Assembly: GCA_964555355.1 (NCBI GenBank)
Contig: CAZKRY010000010.1
Location: 201,099 to 265,098, forward strand
DNA from: CAIKBL01 sp964555355
GTDB lineage: Bacteria; Pseudomonadota; Gammaproteobacteria; Ga0077536
Length of the DNA: 64,000 nt
Direction of reading: 5' to 3'
Part shown: piece by piece, positions 33,990 to 42,366 of the stretch
Layout of the letters: every line of letters begins with the position of its first letter
Position numbering within the stretch: the stretch's first letter is position 1
Program-made: the position numbers and the translations under genes
Notes under the pieces: generated by a model
Told to the model about the DNA's origin: nothing
Seen by the model: only the letters and a program-made list of their open reading frames with translations
The model's database searches: none

Positions 33990-36080
33990 TTACAACGGTT
34001 GGGACTGAATGGATTCCAACGCAGCGGTTGCGACAGCCTCCGCGGTAATCCCAAATTCCTGATAAAGCCGCTCGGCCGGGGCGGAAGCACCAAAGCTCGA
34101 CATTCCGATAAAACGACCGCGCGCGCCCAAATAACGTTCCCAGCCCAATTGCACACCGGCTTCCACCGCGACGCGTGCAGTCACGGCTTTCGGCAAAACC
34201 GATTCTTGATAGGCAGGTGGTTGCGCGGCAAAAAGTTCCCACGACGGCATGCTCACGACACGCGCACGCACGTTTTGTGCCGCGAGCTTCTCTGCCGCCG
34301 TCAACGCGAGATGGACTTCCGAACCCGTGCCCATCAACAACACCTGTGGATTAGGCGTGTCACGCAGCACATAAGCGCCGCGCGCAGTGCCATCCGCGTT
34401 GCCGTAGCGCGCTTGATCGAAGATGGGGAGTTTTTGCCGGCCGAGTACCAACACCGTTGGCGCAGCGCGTCGTTCGAGCGCCACTTTCCAAGCCCACGCG
34501 GTTTCATTGGCATCCGCGGGGCGCAACGTGACCAGGCCCGGCATCGCACGCAATGACGCAAGATGTTCTACCGGTTGGTGCGTTGGACCATCTTCACCGA
34601 GCCCAATGCTGTCGTGGGTAAACACAAATATCGTCGGATATTTGGACAGCGCGGCGAGCCGGATTGTCGGACGCAAATAATCGCTGAAACAGAAAAAGGT
34701 TCCGGCATACGGAATCAGCCCGCTAAGCGCGATGCCATTCATAATCGCGCCCATGCCGTGTTCGCGCACCCCGTAACGCAAATATCTTCCCGCGCGGTTT
34801 GTACGCGAGAAATCCTCCGCGCCTTTAAACCGCGTGTTGTTCGATGGCGTTAAATCGGCCGAGCCGCCCAGCACGCGGGGCAACTGCGGCATCAACGCAT
34901 CCAATACCCGGCCCTGAGCTTCACGCGTCGCGAGCTGGCTACTCGGATCGAATTGCGGGCGGAATTCGTTCCAAATCGCCGGCCAGTTATCGGGTAGTCG
35001 GTGCTTCGAGAGTGTCTCGAACTCACGCGCGAGTTCCGGATAGGCCACGCTATAGCGCATGAAATGGTTCTGCCAGGTGGCTTCTGCTGCCGCGCCTTTG
35101 ACTTCCTCCAAACGAAACGAAGCGAGCGCATCTTCCGGGATGAAAAACTTCTCGGTCGATTCCCAACCGAAACGCTGTTTGGTCAAGGCGATTTCGGCGT
35201 CACCCAACGGTGAGCCGTGCGCGTCATGCGAATCCTGCTTGTGCGGGCTGCCATAACCAATATGTGTGCGCATTTTGATGAGCGACGGCCGAGCGTTTTC
35301 CGCCTTGGCCGCGAGTATGGCGCGCTCAAAAGCGGCCATGTCGTTGCCATCGCCGTCGACAGTTTGTACAAACCAACCATAAGCTTCGAAACGGGCCGCG
35401 ACATCCTCGGTAAAGGACAAGGACGTATCACCATCGATTGTGATCCGGTTGTCGTCATAGATAACGATGAGGTTGTTTAGTCCGAGATGTCCGGCGAGTG
35501 AGCAAGCCTCGGAAGCCACGCCTTCTTGCAGGCAGCCATCGCCTGCAATGACATAGATTCGATAGTCGACTACCGCGAATCCGTCACGGTTGAAGGTCGC
35601 CGCGAGTTGCTTTTCGGCAATGGCCATGCCGACCGCGGTCGAGATGCCCTGACCGAGTGGGCCGGTGGTTGCTTCAACACCTGGCGTATGGCCGTACTCC
35701 GGATGCCCCGGCGTTTTGCTGCCCCATTGGCGAAAGTTTTTTAAGTCATCGAGCGATACCCGGTAACCCGTGAGATGGAGCAGCGCATAAAGCAACATGC
35801 AGCCATGCCCCGCAGACAACACAAAACGGTCACGGTTCGCCCACTCGGGATGCTGAGGGTTATGGCGTAGATGGCGCGTCCACAGCCAGTACGCCGCGGC
35901 AGCCATCCCCATTGGCATTCCGGGATGACCCGATTTGGCCTGCTGCACGCCATCCATCGCCAAACAGCGAATGGTGTTGATACAGCTTTCATCCAGGGCG
36001 GAGAGACTGGGGTGTCGCGGGAGGCGTGGAAGATCCTGCCCTGCGGATTCTATTGATAAGGCCACGCTAGCGCTTTGCAT
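33990..36080 (-). CDS. tkt: Transketolase (copy paired with tal)
   Basis: 696 residues, thiamine-diphosphate enzyme. The N-terminal active-site region has AKSGHPGMPMGMAAAAYWLW, HTPGVEATTGPLGQG and the diphosphate/Mg motif VIAGDGCLQEGVASEACSLAG; the central domain has GVREHGMGAIMNGIAL and THDSIGLGEDGPTHQPVEHL. It transfers two-carbon ketol units. A ~25-residue N-terminal extension precedes the usual start. A second transketolase is present at 55790-57811; this one pairs with a long-form tal and may be a separate paralogue for non-oxidative pentose phosphate flux. Confidence 0.95.
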   Translation of the reverse strand: MQSASVALSIESAGQDLPRLPRHPSLSALDESCINTIRCLAMDGVQQAKSGHPGMPMGMAAAAYWLWTRHLRHNPQHPEWANRDRFVLSAGHGCMLLYALLHLTGYRVSLDDLKNFRQWGSKTPGHPEYGHTPGVEATTGPLGQGISTAVGMAIAEKQLAATFNRDGFAVVDYRIYVIAGDGCLQEGVASEACSLAGHLGLNNLIVIYDDNRITIDGDTSLSFTEDVAARFEAYGWFVQTVDGDGNDMAAFERAILAAKAENARPSLIKMRTHIGYGSPHKQDSHDAHGSPLGDAEIALTKQRFGWESTEKFFIPEDALASFRLEEVKGAAAEATWQNHFMRYSVAYPELAREFETLSKHRLPDNWPAIWNEFRPQFDPSSQLATREAQGRVLDALMPQLPRVLGGSADLTPSNNTRFKGAEDFSRTNRAGRYLRYGVREHGMGAIMNGIALSGLIPYAGTFFCFSDYLRPTIRLAALSKYPTIFVFTHDSIGLGEDGPTHQPVEHLASLRAMPGLVTLRPADANETAWAWKVALERRAAPTVLVLGRQKLPIFDQARYGNADGTARGAYVLRDTPNPQVLLMGTGSEVHLALTAAEKLAAQNVRARVVSMPSWELFAAQPPAYQESVLPKAVTARVAVEAGVQLGWERYLGARGRFIGMSSFGASAPAERLYQEFGITAEAVATAALESIQSQPL

Positions 36081-36248
36081 CGACGTCCCCTTTGCAGGGT
36101 TAAAACCGGAAACCGGCAGACGGGGTAGCGCCCAGGGCGGGGGATTCTTTAGCTGGATGTTTAGATTTCGTATCCTCCGGTCTTCAGCAGTACGGTAATG
36201 CCGGTTCGGAACTTGCAGTAATTCTAGTGACGCTTGCGGGAGGTTCGA

Positions 36249-36719
36249 GTGAGAGTTGTTTTCTATCTATGGTTGTTGGCGGGTTTGCTGGTCGCATCGG
36301 CCGTTGCGCAGCAGCCGCAGCATGATTCCGCCGACGCTGCGCAGGTCGTACATCGATTCTATACCGCCCATTTTTCCGGCGACATGGCGTTCACCACCAC
36401 AAGCGTCGCGAAAAAATCGCAGTGGTTATCACCTGAGCTTGCACAAGCCATCGCCGCGTGGTTCGCCCAACCGCAAGTGCCAGACGAGGTGCCGAACATC
36501 AACGGCGACCCCTTCACAAATACGCAGGAGTACCCGACTAAATTCGCCGTCGGGAGCGTTGATAACGTCGGTGCATCCACCCAGATACCGGTGACCTTTG
36601 ATGTTGGCGGGATCCCGCGCGTCGTAAAAGTGGTGCTCTCACAGGTGGATAACGAGTGGCGCATTGTCGATTTATTGTATGAAGACGGCGTCAAGTTCTC
36701 ACAGCTTTTGAGCGAATAA
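36249..36719 (+). CDS. Secreted protein, DUF3828-like
   Basis: 156 residues. The start GTG 36249 has GGGAGG five bases upstream; the TTG at 36234 is less likely. Residues 1-20 form a signal peptide (VVFYLWLLAGLLVASAVAQ). The rest (VHRFYTAHF, LAQAIAAWFAQPQVPDEVPNINGDPFT, VDNEWRIVDLLYEDGVKFSQLL) resembles the DUF3828/NTF2-like periplasmic family. Function unknown. Divergent from transketolase, with the next small gene 13 bases downstream. Confidence 0.65.
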   Translation: MRVVFYLWLLAGLLVASAVAQQPQHDSADAAQVVHRFYTAHFSGDMAFTTTSVAKKSQWLSPELAQAIAAWFAQPQVPDEVPNINGDPFTNTQEYPTKFAVGSVDNVGASTQIPVTFDVGGIPRVVKVVLSQVDNEWRIVDLLYEDGVKFSQLLSE

Positions 36720-36732
36720 CCGCGGCACGCTG

Positions 36733-37191
36733 ATGAGCGAATTAACGCTCAGTGCTGAGGAATCTCCGCACGGGACAAAACTCACGCTTGGCGATCTTTG
36801 GACCTTCCTGTCCAACACCCAAGCCGAGGCGGCGCTCGCGGCCTGTGCGAACGGCGTGGCAATGGCCCGTCGCGTTTACGAACCGCGCTGGCAAACCGTG
36901 GTCGGGCACAATCTCACCGAGGACGAATTCCATCGATTGCTAACACAGATCGTATTCACCGCGCTTTATCCATACGCGCTCAACGACCATCCGCTTGTCG
37001 TCACCGACGCGGATGTGACGCACCCCTATGCATGGCGCCATGTTCGCGTGGCGGTCGCTAGGTCGTTCGGTTTGTCGCTGGCGACGGATTCGGCGGAGGC
37101 ATGCGCGCTTGCGAGCCAACTGCTCGGCATGTCGCTGGCGCGTTACGCGGACTGGCTGCGCTATGAAGCACAGATGGATGAGACAAGATAG
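36733..37191 (+). CDS. Conserved-looking hypothetical protein
   Basis: 152 residues, soluble and largely helical, with no signal peptide or membrane segment. No family was recognised. Notable strings are LTLGDLWTFLSNTQAEAAL and TQIVFTALYPYALNDHPLV. It starts 13 bases after the DUF3828-like gene and is probably cotranscribed. Composition matches the neighbours, so it is likely a real gene. Confidence 0.55.
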   Translation: MSELTLSAEESPHGTKLTLGDLWTFLSNTQAEAALAACANGVAMARRVYEPRWQTVVGHNLTEDEFHRLLTQIVFTALYPYALNDHPLVVTDADVTHPYAWRHVRVAVARSFGLSLATDSAEACALASQLLGMSLARYADWLRYEAQMDETR

Positions 37192-37257
37192 ACCATGCGA
37201 TGCAGCGGTTGGTGTCGGGCCTGATGAATCGCGTTAGCGCTCGCTACATCACGGCGA

Positions 37258-38127
37258 CTAACGTTTGAGGATTAGTTGTTCGCGCTTCCCATCACTCGCC
37301 TTTTGCCACGCAAAGTGCTCGGCGATCCACGCGGGCGTCACGTCCCATACGGTCGCCACGTTGAGCGCCTGCGCGTCATAAATCACGGCGTAGCCTTGAT
37401 CCGTTGCGATATCGATAACGACAAGCGCCGCTTGTGCGGGATTATCGTCCGGGGCGTCGGCGAGCACGAACTGTGTTTTGTCGGGCGATAGCGCCCGCAC
37501 CGGCTCTCCGCCCACGTTGTAATCCCAGAGCTCCGGCGAGTCGATCGGCGATCTCACGCGGAAATGCGCAAGCGGTGCAATGCGCAGCACCGTCTCGTGA
37601 TTGAGTAGGAGCAGTGTCCCGCCGGAAAGTGTGCGCGATTCGCTGCGATGGTCCGCTATCGATACCTCCTGCTCCGCCCCGGGTTGTCCATCGTCCCCGT
37701 CAAGCCACTGATAGGTGGCGAGCGCGTCCGCACCGATCGAGAGTTCGATCGTGCGCAGCGCGCCATCAACTTCGGTGACAAGAAAAAACGACTGCGACCC
37801 GAGCAGCACGGCTGGGATGGTAGCGCCTTCAAGAAACCATGCTTCGAGAAATTGCGCCGCCGGACCTTCGGATGAATCGATGACGACCGGTTGGCCGCGA
37901 TAGAGGAGCTCGTATTTGCTGATGGTGGTTCGGCGAAACGGATTCAAGTTGTTGGGAAATCCACCTGCCGCGATTGATCGAGTGACCGTGCGGATCTCAA
38001 AGGGGCCTTTGATGTCGGGTAAAGATTGACCGGTTGCGGGCGGAACCATGGTGATAAGCGTGAGTAAAAAAATAAACGCCGAATGTTTCAAATCGATCAG
38101 ACCGTTGGCGGCATAGCCCCGTAGCAT
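37258..38127 (-). CDS. Secreted protein of unknown function
   Basis: About 289 residues. ATG 38127 gives a signal peptide (FIFLLTLITMVPPATGQ); the longer in-frame ORF from 38460 would start inside the divergent gene's region and has an improbable, Arg/His-rich N-terminus. The mature part is beta-rich and acidic (SKYELLYRGQPVVID, FFLVTEVDGALRTIEL, QFVLADAPDDNPAQAALVVIDIATDQG), suggesting a periplasmic beta-propeller or sandwich. No family recognised. Confidence 0.65.
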   Translation of the reverse strand: MLRGYAANGLIDLKHSAFIFLLTLITMVPPATGQSLPDIKGPFEIRTVTRSIAAGGFPNNLNPFRRTTISKYELLYRGQPVVIDSSEGPAAQFLEAWFLEGATIPAVLLGSQSFFLVTEVDGALRTIELSIGADALATYQWLDGDDGQPGAEQEVSIADHRSESRTLSGGTLLLLNHETVLRIAPLAHFRVRSPIDSPELWDYNVGGEPVRALSPDKTQFVLADAPDDNPAQAALVVIDIATDQGYAVIYDAQALNVATVWDVTPAWIAEHFAWQKASDGKREQLILKR

Positions 38128-38312
38128 ACTGGAGTTACCCCTGCGCTGAAGAGCCCTGCGCCACAAAGCATCATCGCCTGCATGATGGTGCGCGTTACAA
38201 GTATGGGTCTCGTTTGGTTTAGCATGCGCCTTGGTTGATCGCTGCGAGGACGATTCCGCGTACCCGACCCTGTTCAGGGTGCGCGCGCTACCCAAACCCG
38301 AATGTTGAATCC

Positions 38313-39986
38313 GTGACGAATACTCTCTCACCGACAACTTGGATGGGCCTGCCTGCCGCCGCTTGGGGCTGGATGCTCGCGATCGCATTACTCGGCATCG
38401 CGATCGGCATACGCGTGATGCCCCGGCAAATATGGCTCGCCAATGAGTACCGTTATGCACCGTGGTCGGCGCGACGCCATTACGTTGCCGCCGCGATTGC
38501 CTTTGGCATGTTGCTGCATCTCGGCGGTTTCTTTGCCGCTTTCGATATCAATGACGATCAGCATCTCATCGCGGGCGATCCGCTGATCACGCAGTTATCG
38601 TGGGCGAATCTGCGCGCGCTTGCGGCCACCGATTTTCACGGCACCTTCCAACCCCTGACTTACGTGGCAGCCGCGTTCAACTGGGCAGTCGCGGGTGAGC
38701 GGTATTGGGGGTGGTATCTCTTTAACTGGCTGTTCTTAATCCCCGTACTCTACTGTGTCGCGCGGCTCTGCTGGCGACTCACCGGCAACCCCCTACAAGG
38801 CGCACTCGCCGCGGTCTTGTTCGCGGCGACACCAGTAGTCAGCGAAGCGTTATGTTGGATGTTGCTGCGCGGACAATGGATTGGCCTCGGTTTCGCGCTC
38901 GCCTCTTGCGTGGTCTACCTTGAATACCGCTGGTGCGCGGCGCGTCATAAACCCTTGTGGCTCGGTGCCAGTGTCTCTTTGTACGCGGTGGCATTGCTCG
39001 CGCCGCCGACTTATCTGTCGCTGCCGTTATGGTTGGTGCTCTTCGATCTCTGGGATCGGCGACGCGACTGGCGCACGCTCGTCATTGAGAAGGTGCCGTA
39101 CCTGTTGCTCGCGGCGTGGTCCGCTTACACGTTGCTGAGTAGTCCGGGCGCACGCTTCGCCGATTCTCAAACGGAGACTTCTCATCCGCTATTACTCGAT
39201 CTCAATCTAGTGATCGAATCCGTGCGCACGTTGCTGTGGCCGACCGCCACAGGTCTCGAATTGCCGGTGACGCATCCTGCCGGTTGGTTGGATATCAGTG
39301 GCCACGCCTCGATCATGACACTCGGGTTCGCACCGCTCGCCTCGCTAGCGGTGCTCGCGACAGGCGGTTGGCTGCTCATCACATTAAAGCGCCAGCATCG
39401 CTGGTCGTTGCCGTTGTTGTGGGGTGGTGTGGTACTGGTCAGTGTGTTGCCGACGTTGAGTCTGCTCGGCCGCGGTGGCAGCGGTACGTTCGAATATCGG
39501 GACTTGCTCATCGCGCATGTGCTGAGCGCCATTTTGCTCGCGGATTTAGCCCGCCGGCTGGTACGCCACGCGGGCCGAGCGAAGACCCGTCGTTATGTCA
39601 CGCTTGGCTTCGTGGTGTTGTATTTAGGCTGGGCCTGCAGTGTGACGTATGCGTCCACCGCGGCGTGGCGAAGCCCGGCCAAGTATTGGCAACGCATGGT
39701 CGACTTATACCCAGGGAGCTACGCCCCACTCTATCGCGCCGGTAAAGTCGCCCAACAAGAGAAGCGGCACGCCGATGCCGTGGACTTCCTCCGGCGCGCG
39801 CTCAAGGTCAACAAAGCGCGTGATTTGCAGATATACCGCCGGCTGGGTGAGAGCCTCTATGCCCTTGGCGAATTTGCGGGCGCCAAAAAATACTGGCGCC
39901 GCTATTACACCGAGAACCCTTACGAAATCACCGCCGAAATGCAGCGTCGATTTGCGAAAATCGGCTTGGAGCTTCCCACGGAGTAG
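38313..39986 (+). CDS. Multi-spanning membrane protein with C-terminal TPR repeats
   Basis: About 557 residues. Some ten to twelve membrane spans are followed by ~90 residues of TPR-like repeats (SYAPLYRAGKVAQQEKRHADAVDFL, then RDLQIYRRLGESLYALGEFAGAKKYW). An early loop has INDDQHLIAGDPLI, an acidic motif placed like the catalytic loop of GT-C glycosyltransferases, so it resembles O-mannosyltransferase/TMTC-type proteins. GTG 38313 is the preferred start (ATG 38343 possible). Divergent from the secreted protein, converging with an LLM gene. Confidence 0.65.
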   Translation: MTNTLSPTTWMGLPAAAWGWMLAIALLGIAIGIRVMPRQIWLANEYRYAPWSARRHYVAAAIAFGMLLHLGGFFAAFDINDDQHLIAGDPLITQLSWANLRALAATDFHGTFQPLTYVAAAFNWAVAGERYWGWYLFNWLFLIPVLYCVARLCWRLTGNPLQGALAAVLFAATPVVSEALCWMLLRGQWIGLGFALASCVVYLEYRWCAARHKPLWLGASVSLYAVALLAPPTYLSLPLWLVLFDLWDRRRDWRTLVIEKVPYLLLAAWSAYTLLSSPGARFADSQTETSHPLLLDLNLVIESVRTLLWPTATGLELPVTHPAGWLDISGHASIMTLGFAPLASLAVLATGGWLLITLKRQHRWSLPLLWGGVVLVSVLPTLSLLGRGGSGTFEYRDLLIAHVLSAILLADLARRLVRHAGRAKTRRYVTLGFVVLYLGWACSVTYASTAAWRSPAKYWQRMVDLYPGSYAPLYRAGKVAQQEKRHADAVDFLRRALKVNKARDLQIYRRLGESLYALGEFAGAKKYWRRYYTENPYEITAEMQRRFAKIGLELPTE

Positions 39987-39989
39987 CAG

Positions 39990-40021
39990 GCGCCACACGC
40001 GGCCCAGAGGCGATGTGGCGC
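39990..40021. terminator. Hairpin between converging genes
   Basis: GCGCCACA (39990-39997) and TGTGGCGC (40014-40021) form a perfect 8-bp stem with a 16-base loop, between the TPR protein gene and the LLM gene. No T-tract is present. Confidence 0.35.
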
Positions 40022-40890
40022 TACTCCACAATAAACGCGGGCATGACTTCATCGCGAAAACGCCGATAGGCCGCGTGCGTGGCGGCGAGATCGGACACAT
40101 TGGCATCGACGACAATTTCACCGACGCCGGCCGCGGCGTAAGCCGCGACTTGTGCGCGGATTTCCGCCGCAGTGCCTTTCAACGAACGGCGATCGGCAAT
40201 GTCGCGCGTTATCGGTGTATCGACGAACTCGAGCACCAAACGAATCGAGCACGGCTTGCCGGCCGCAAGCGGCACCGCCGCGCGCATCTCATTCGCCGAA
40301 GAACTCATCGCATGCCACCCATCGCCCTTTTCGCGAACGCGCCGCAATGCGCGCGGTGAGTTGCCGCCAATCAGGATCGGTAGTCGTGTTTGCGTGGATT
40401 TGGGCGCAAAGCGCAGCCCAGAGAAACGATAATGCGCGCCGTCAAACGACGGCAGATCCTCCTCCCATAATCGTCGCATCGCGTCGATCACTTCGTCCGT
40501 CACCGCGCCGCGCGTGTCATAGGGAACGTTGAGATTGGCGAACTCATCCGGCGTTTGCGCTACACCGATACCGAGGTCGACGCGCCCACCGGACAGTTGA
40601 TCAAGCGACGCGATTTGCTTCGCGAGTCGCACCGGATGGTGCCAGGGCAGCACCAATACCGAGGTGCCGAGGCGAATTCGCGTCGTGAGGGCGGCGACCG
40701 CGGTCAGCACCACGAGCGCCTCGTGATAAGGCTTGTCGCCGAGACGCTGCGCGACATAACTCGCGTGAAAAAGGTGCTCGCTCACCCACGCCGAGTGATA
40801 ACCGAGTCGTTCGGCTTCCACCGCCACCTCGACGAGATCGCGAACCGATTCAATGCCTTGGTTGTTGGGAATGCTGACGCCGAACTTCAT
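40021..40890 (-). CDS. LLM-class (luciferase-like) flavin/F420-dependent oxidoreductase
   Basis: 289 residues. MKFGVSIPNNQG, GYHSAWVSEHLF, LTTRIRLGTSVLVLPWHHPVRLAK, LSGGRVDLGIGVAQTPDEF and LPILIGGNSPRALRR are the conserved strands of the family, closer to the F420-type subgroup than the protein at 27684-28688. It lies 33 bases after pyruvate kinase at the end of the catabolic-type operon, so it could share its substrate. Cofactor and substrate unknown. Confidence 0.85.
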   Translation of the reverse strand: MKFGVSIPNNQGIESVRDLVEVAVEAERLGYHSAWVSEHLFHASYVAQRLGDKPYHEALVVLTAVAALTTRIRLGTSVLVLPWHHPVRLAKQIASLDQLSGGRVDLGIGVAQTPDEFANLNVPYDTRGAVTDEVIDAMRRLWEEDLPSFDGAHYRFSGLRFAPKSTQTRLPILIGGNSPRALRRVREKGDGWHAMSSSANEMRAAVPLAAGKPCSIRLVLEFVDTPITRDIADRRSLKGTAAEIRAQVAAYAAAGVGEIVVDANVSDLAATHAAYRRFRDEVMPAFIVE

Positions 40891-40923
40891 CGATTACCTC
40901 GTGCCAAAATTTTTGTAAGTTCG

Positions 40924-42366
40924 CTACCCGACATGTTCAATAAAATCTCCCACCACCACGATCTTCATGCCGTTCGTGCCACCCGAACGACCGTGCAGGT
41001 CACCTTTGGTCAAGATGACCTTGTCACCGCGCTTTAACCCGCCGCGGGCCTGCAAGCGAGTCAACACTTCGCGCGTGACTTCGGTGTACGGCACTTGATT
41101 GATGTCGACGAAGATTGGATAGACGCCGCGATACAACGTGACGCGGCGTAAGGTGGTGAGATGCCGCGAGAGCGCATAGATGGGGATATCAGTATCGATG
41201 CGCGACATCCAGCGCGTGACGGCGCCAGATTCCGTCAACGCGGCGATCGCCGCGACTTTAATGCGATTGGCGCAGTAGATGGATGACATCGCAATCGCCT
41301 GATCGACACGCTCAAAACTCCGATCGAGCAGCGAGTCGGGTTCATATTCGGTCCACTGCTTTTCCGCTTCAATGCAGGTACGCGCCATGGCGGCAACGGC
41401 GAGATCGGGATACTGGCCAACACTGGTTTCGGCCGACAACATGACGGCGTCCGTGCCGTCGAGTACGGCATTGGCCACATCGAAAACTTCCGCGCGCGTC
41501 GGCAACGGGTTCTCGATCATCGATTCCATCATCTGCGTCGCCGTGATGACAAAACGATGCCGTCGACGGGCTTTTTTGATGAGTTGTTTTTGGACCGGCG
41601 GTAGCCGCGAGTCGCCGATCTCAACGCCCAGATCGCCGCGCGCCACCATCAAACCGTCCGCAACGTCCAATATTTCTTCGATGTTCTGCAACGCTTCCGC
41701 GCGTTCGATCTTCGCGATGATGCCGGCGCTGCCTTTGGCCTGGGTAACGACGCGCCGCGCGGCGATGACGTCCTGCGCATCGCGCGGAAACGATACGGCG
41801 ATGTAATCCGCGCCGTGCGCGAGCGCGTGCCGCAGATCCTTGCGATCTTGCACGGTCAATGCGGCCGCGGATAAACCGCCGCCTTCGCGGTTGAGGCCTT
41901 TGTTGTTCGACAACGGGCCGCCGGTGGTAACCACGGTTTCAATCGCAGTGCCGCGCACGCGCGCCACCTTCAGCACGATGCGCCCGTCGTCCAACAACAA
42001 GTTGTCGCCCTTGCGCACATCTTGCGCGAGCGCTTTATACGCGACACCCACGCGTTCTGCGTCACCCGCATCCGTTGCCAACGCGGTGTCCAACACAAAG
42101 GGCTGACCTTTGATGAGTTCGATCGGACCGTTGCGAAATCGGGCGATGCGGATTTTGGGTCCCTGCAAATCGGCAATAATCGCAACTTCGCGATCGAATC
42201 GCGCGGCGAGCCGCCGCGCTTGCGCAATGCGCCGCGCGTGATCGGCGTGCGCGCCATGCGAGTAATTGACCCGTACCGCATCCACCCCCGCTTCCAATAA
42301 ACGGGTCATGACCGCATCGGGATCGGTGGCGGGGCCGAGCGTTGCCACAATTTTGGTTCTTCTCAT
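40924..42366 (-). CDS. pyk: Pyruvate kinase
   Basis: 480 residues. RRTKIVATLGPATD, DAVRVNYSHG, ADLQGPKIRIARF, IIAKIERAEALQNIEEIL, VARGDLGVEI and ITATQMMESMI are the canonical barrel and metal/phosphate motifs. It makes pyruvate and ATP from phosphoenolpyruvate. ATG 42366 overlaps the acyl-CoA ligase stop by four bases; longer ORF starts run inside that gene. Its position as a coupled member of a CoA-ligase/acyl-CoA dehydrogenase operon is unusual. Confidence 0.95.
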   Translation of the reverse strand: MRRTKIVATLGPATDPDAVMTRLLEAGVDAVRVNYSHGAHADHARRIAQARRLAARFDREVAIIADLQGPKIRIARFRNGPIELIKGQPFVLDTALATDAGDAERVGVAYKALAQDVRKGDNLLLDDGRIVLKVARVRGTAIETVVTTGGPLSNNKGLNREGGGLSAAALTVQDRKDLRHALAHGADYIAVSFPRDAQDVIAARRVVTQAKGSAGIIAKIERAEALQNIEEILDVADGLMVARGDLGVEIGDSRLPPVQKQLIKKARRRHRFVITATQMMESMIENPLPTRAEVFDVANAVLDGTDAVMLSAETSVGQYPDLAVAAMARTCIEAEKQWTEYEPDSLLDRSFERVDQAIAMSSIYCANRIKVAAIAALTESGAVTRWMSRIDTDIPIYALSRHLTTLRRVTLYRGVYPIFVDINQVPYTEVTREVLTRLQARGGLKRGDKVILTKGDLHGRSGGTNGMKIVVVGDFIEHVG

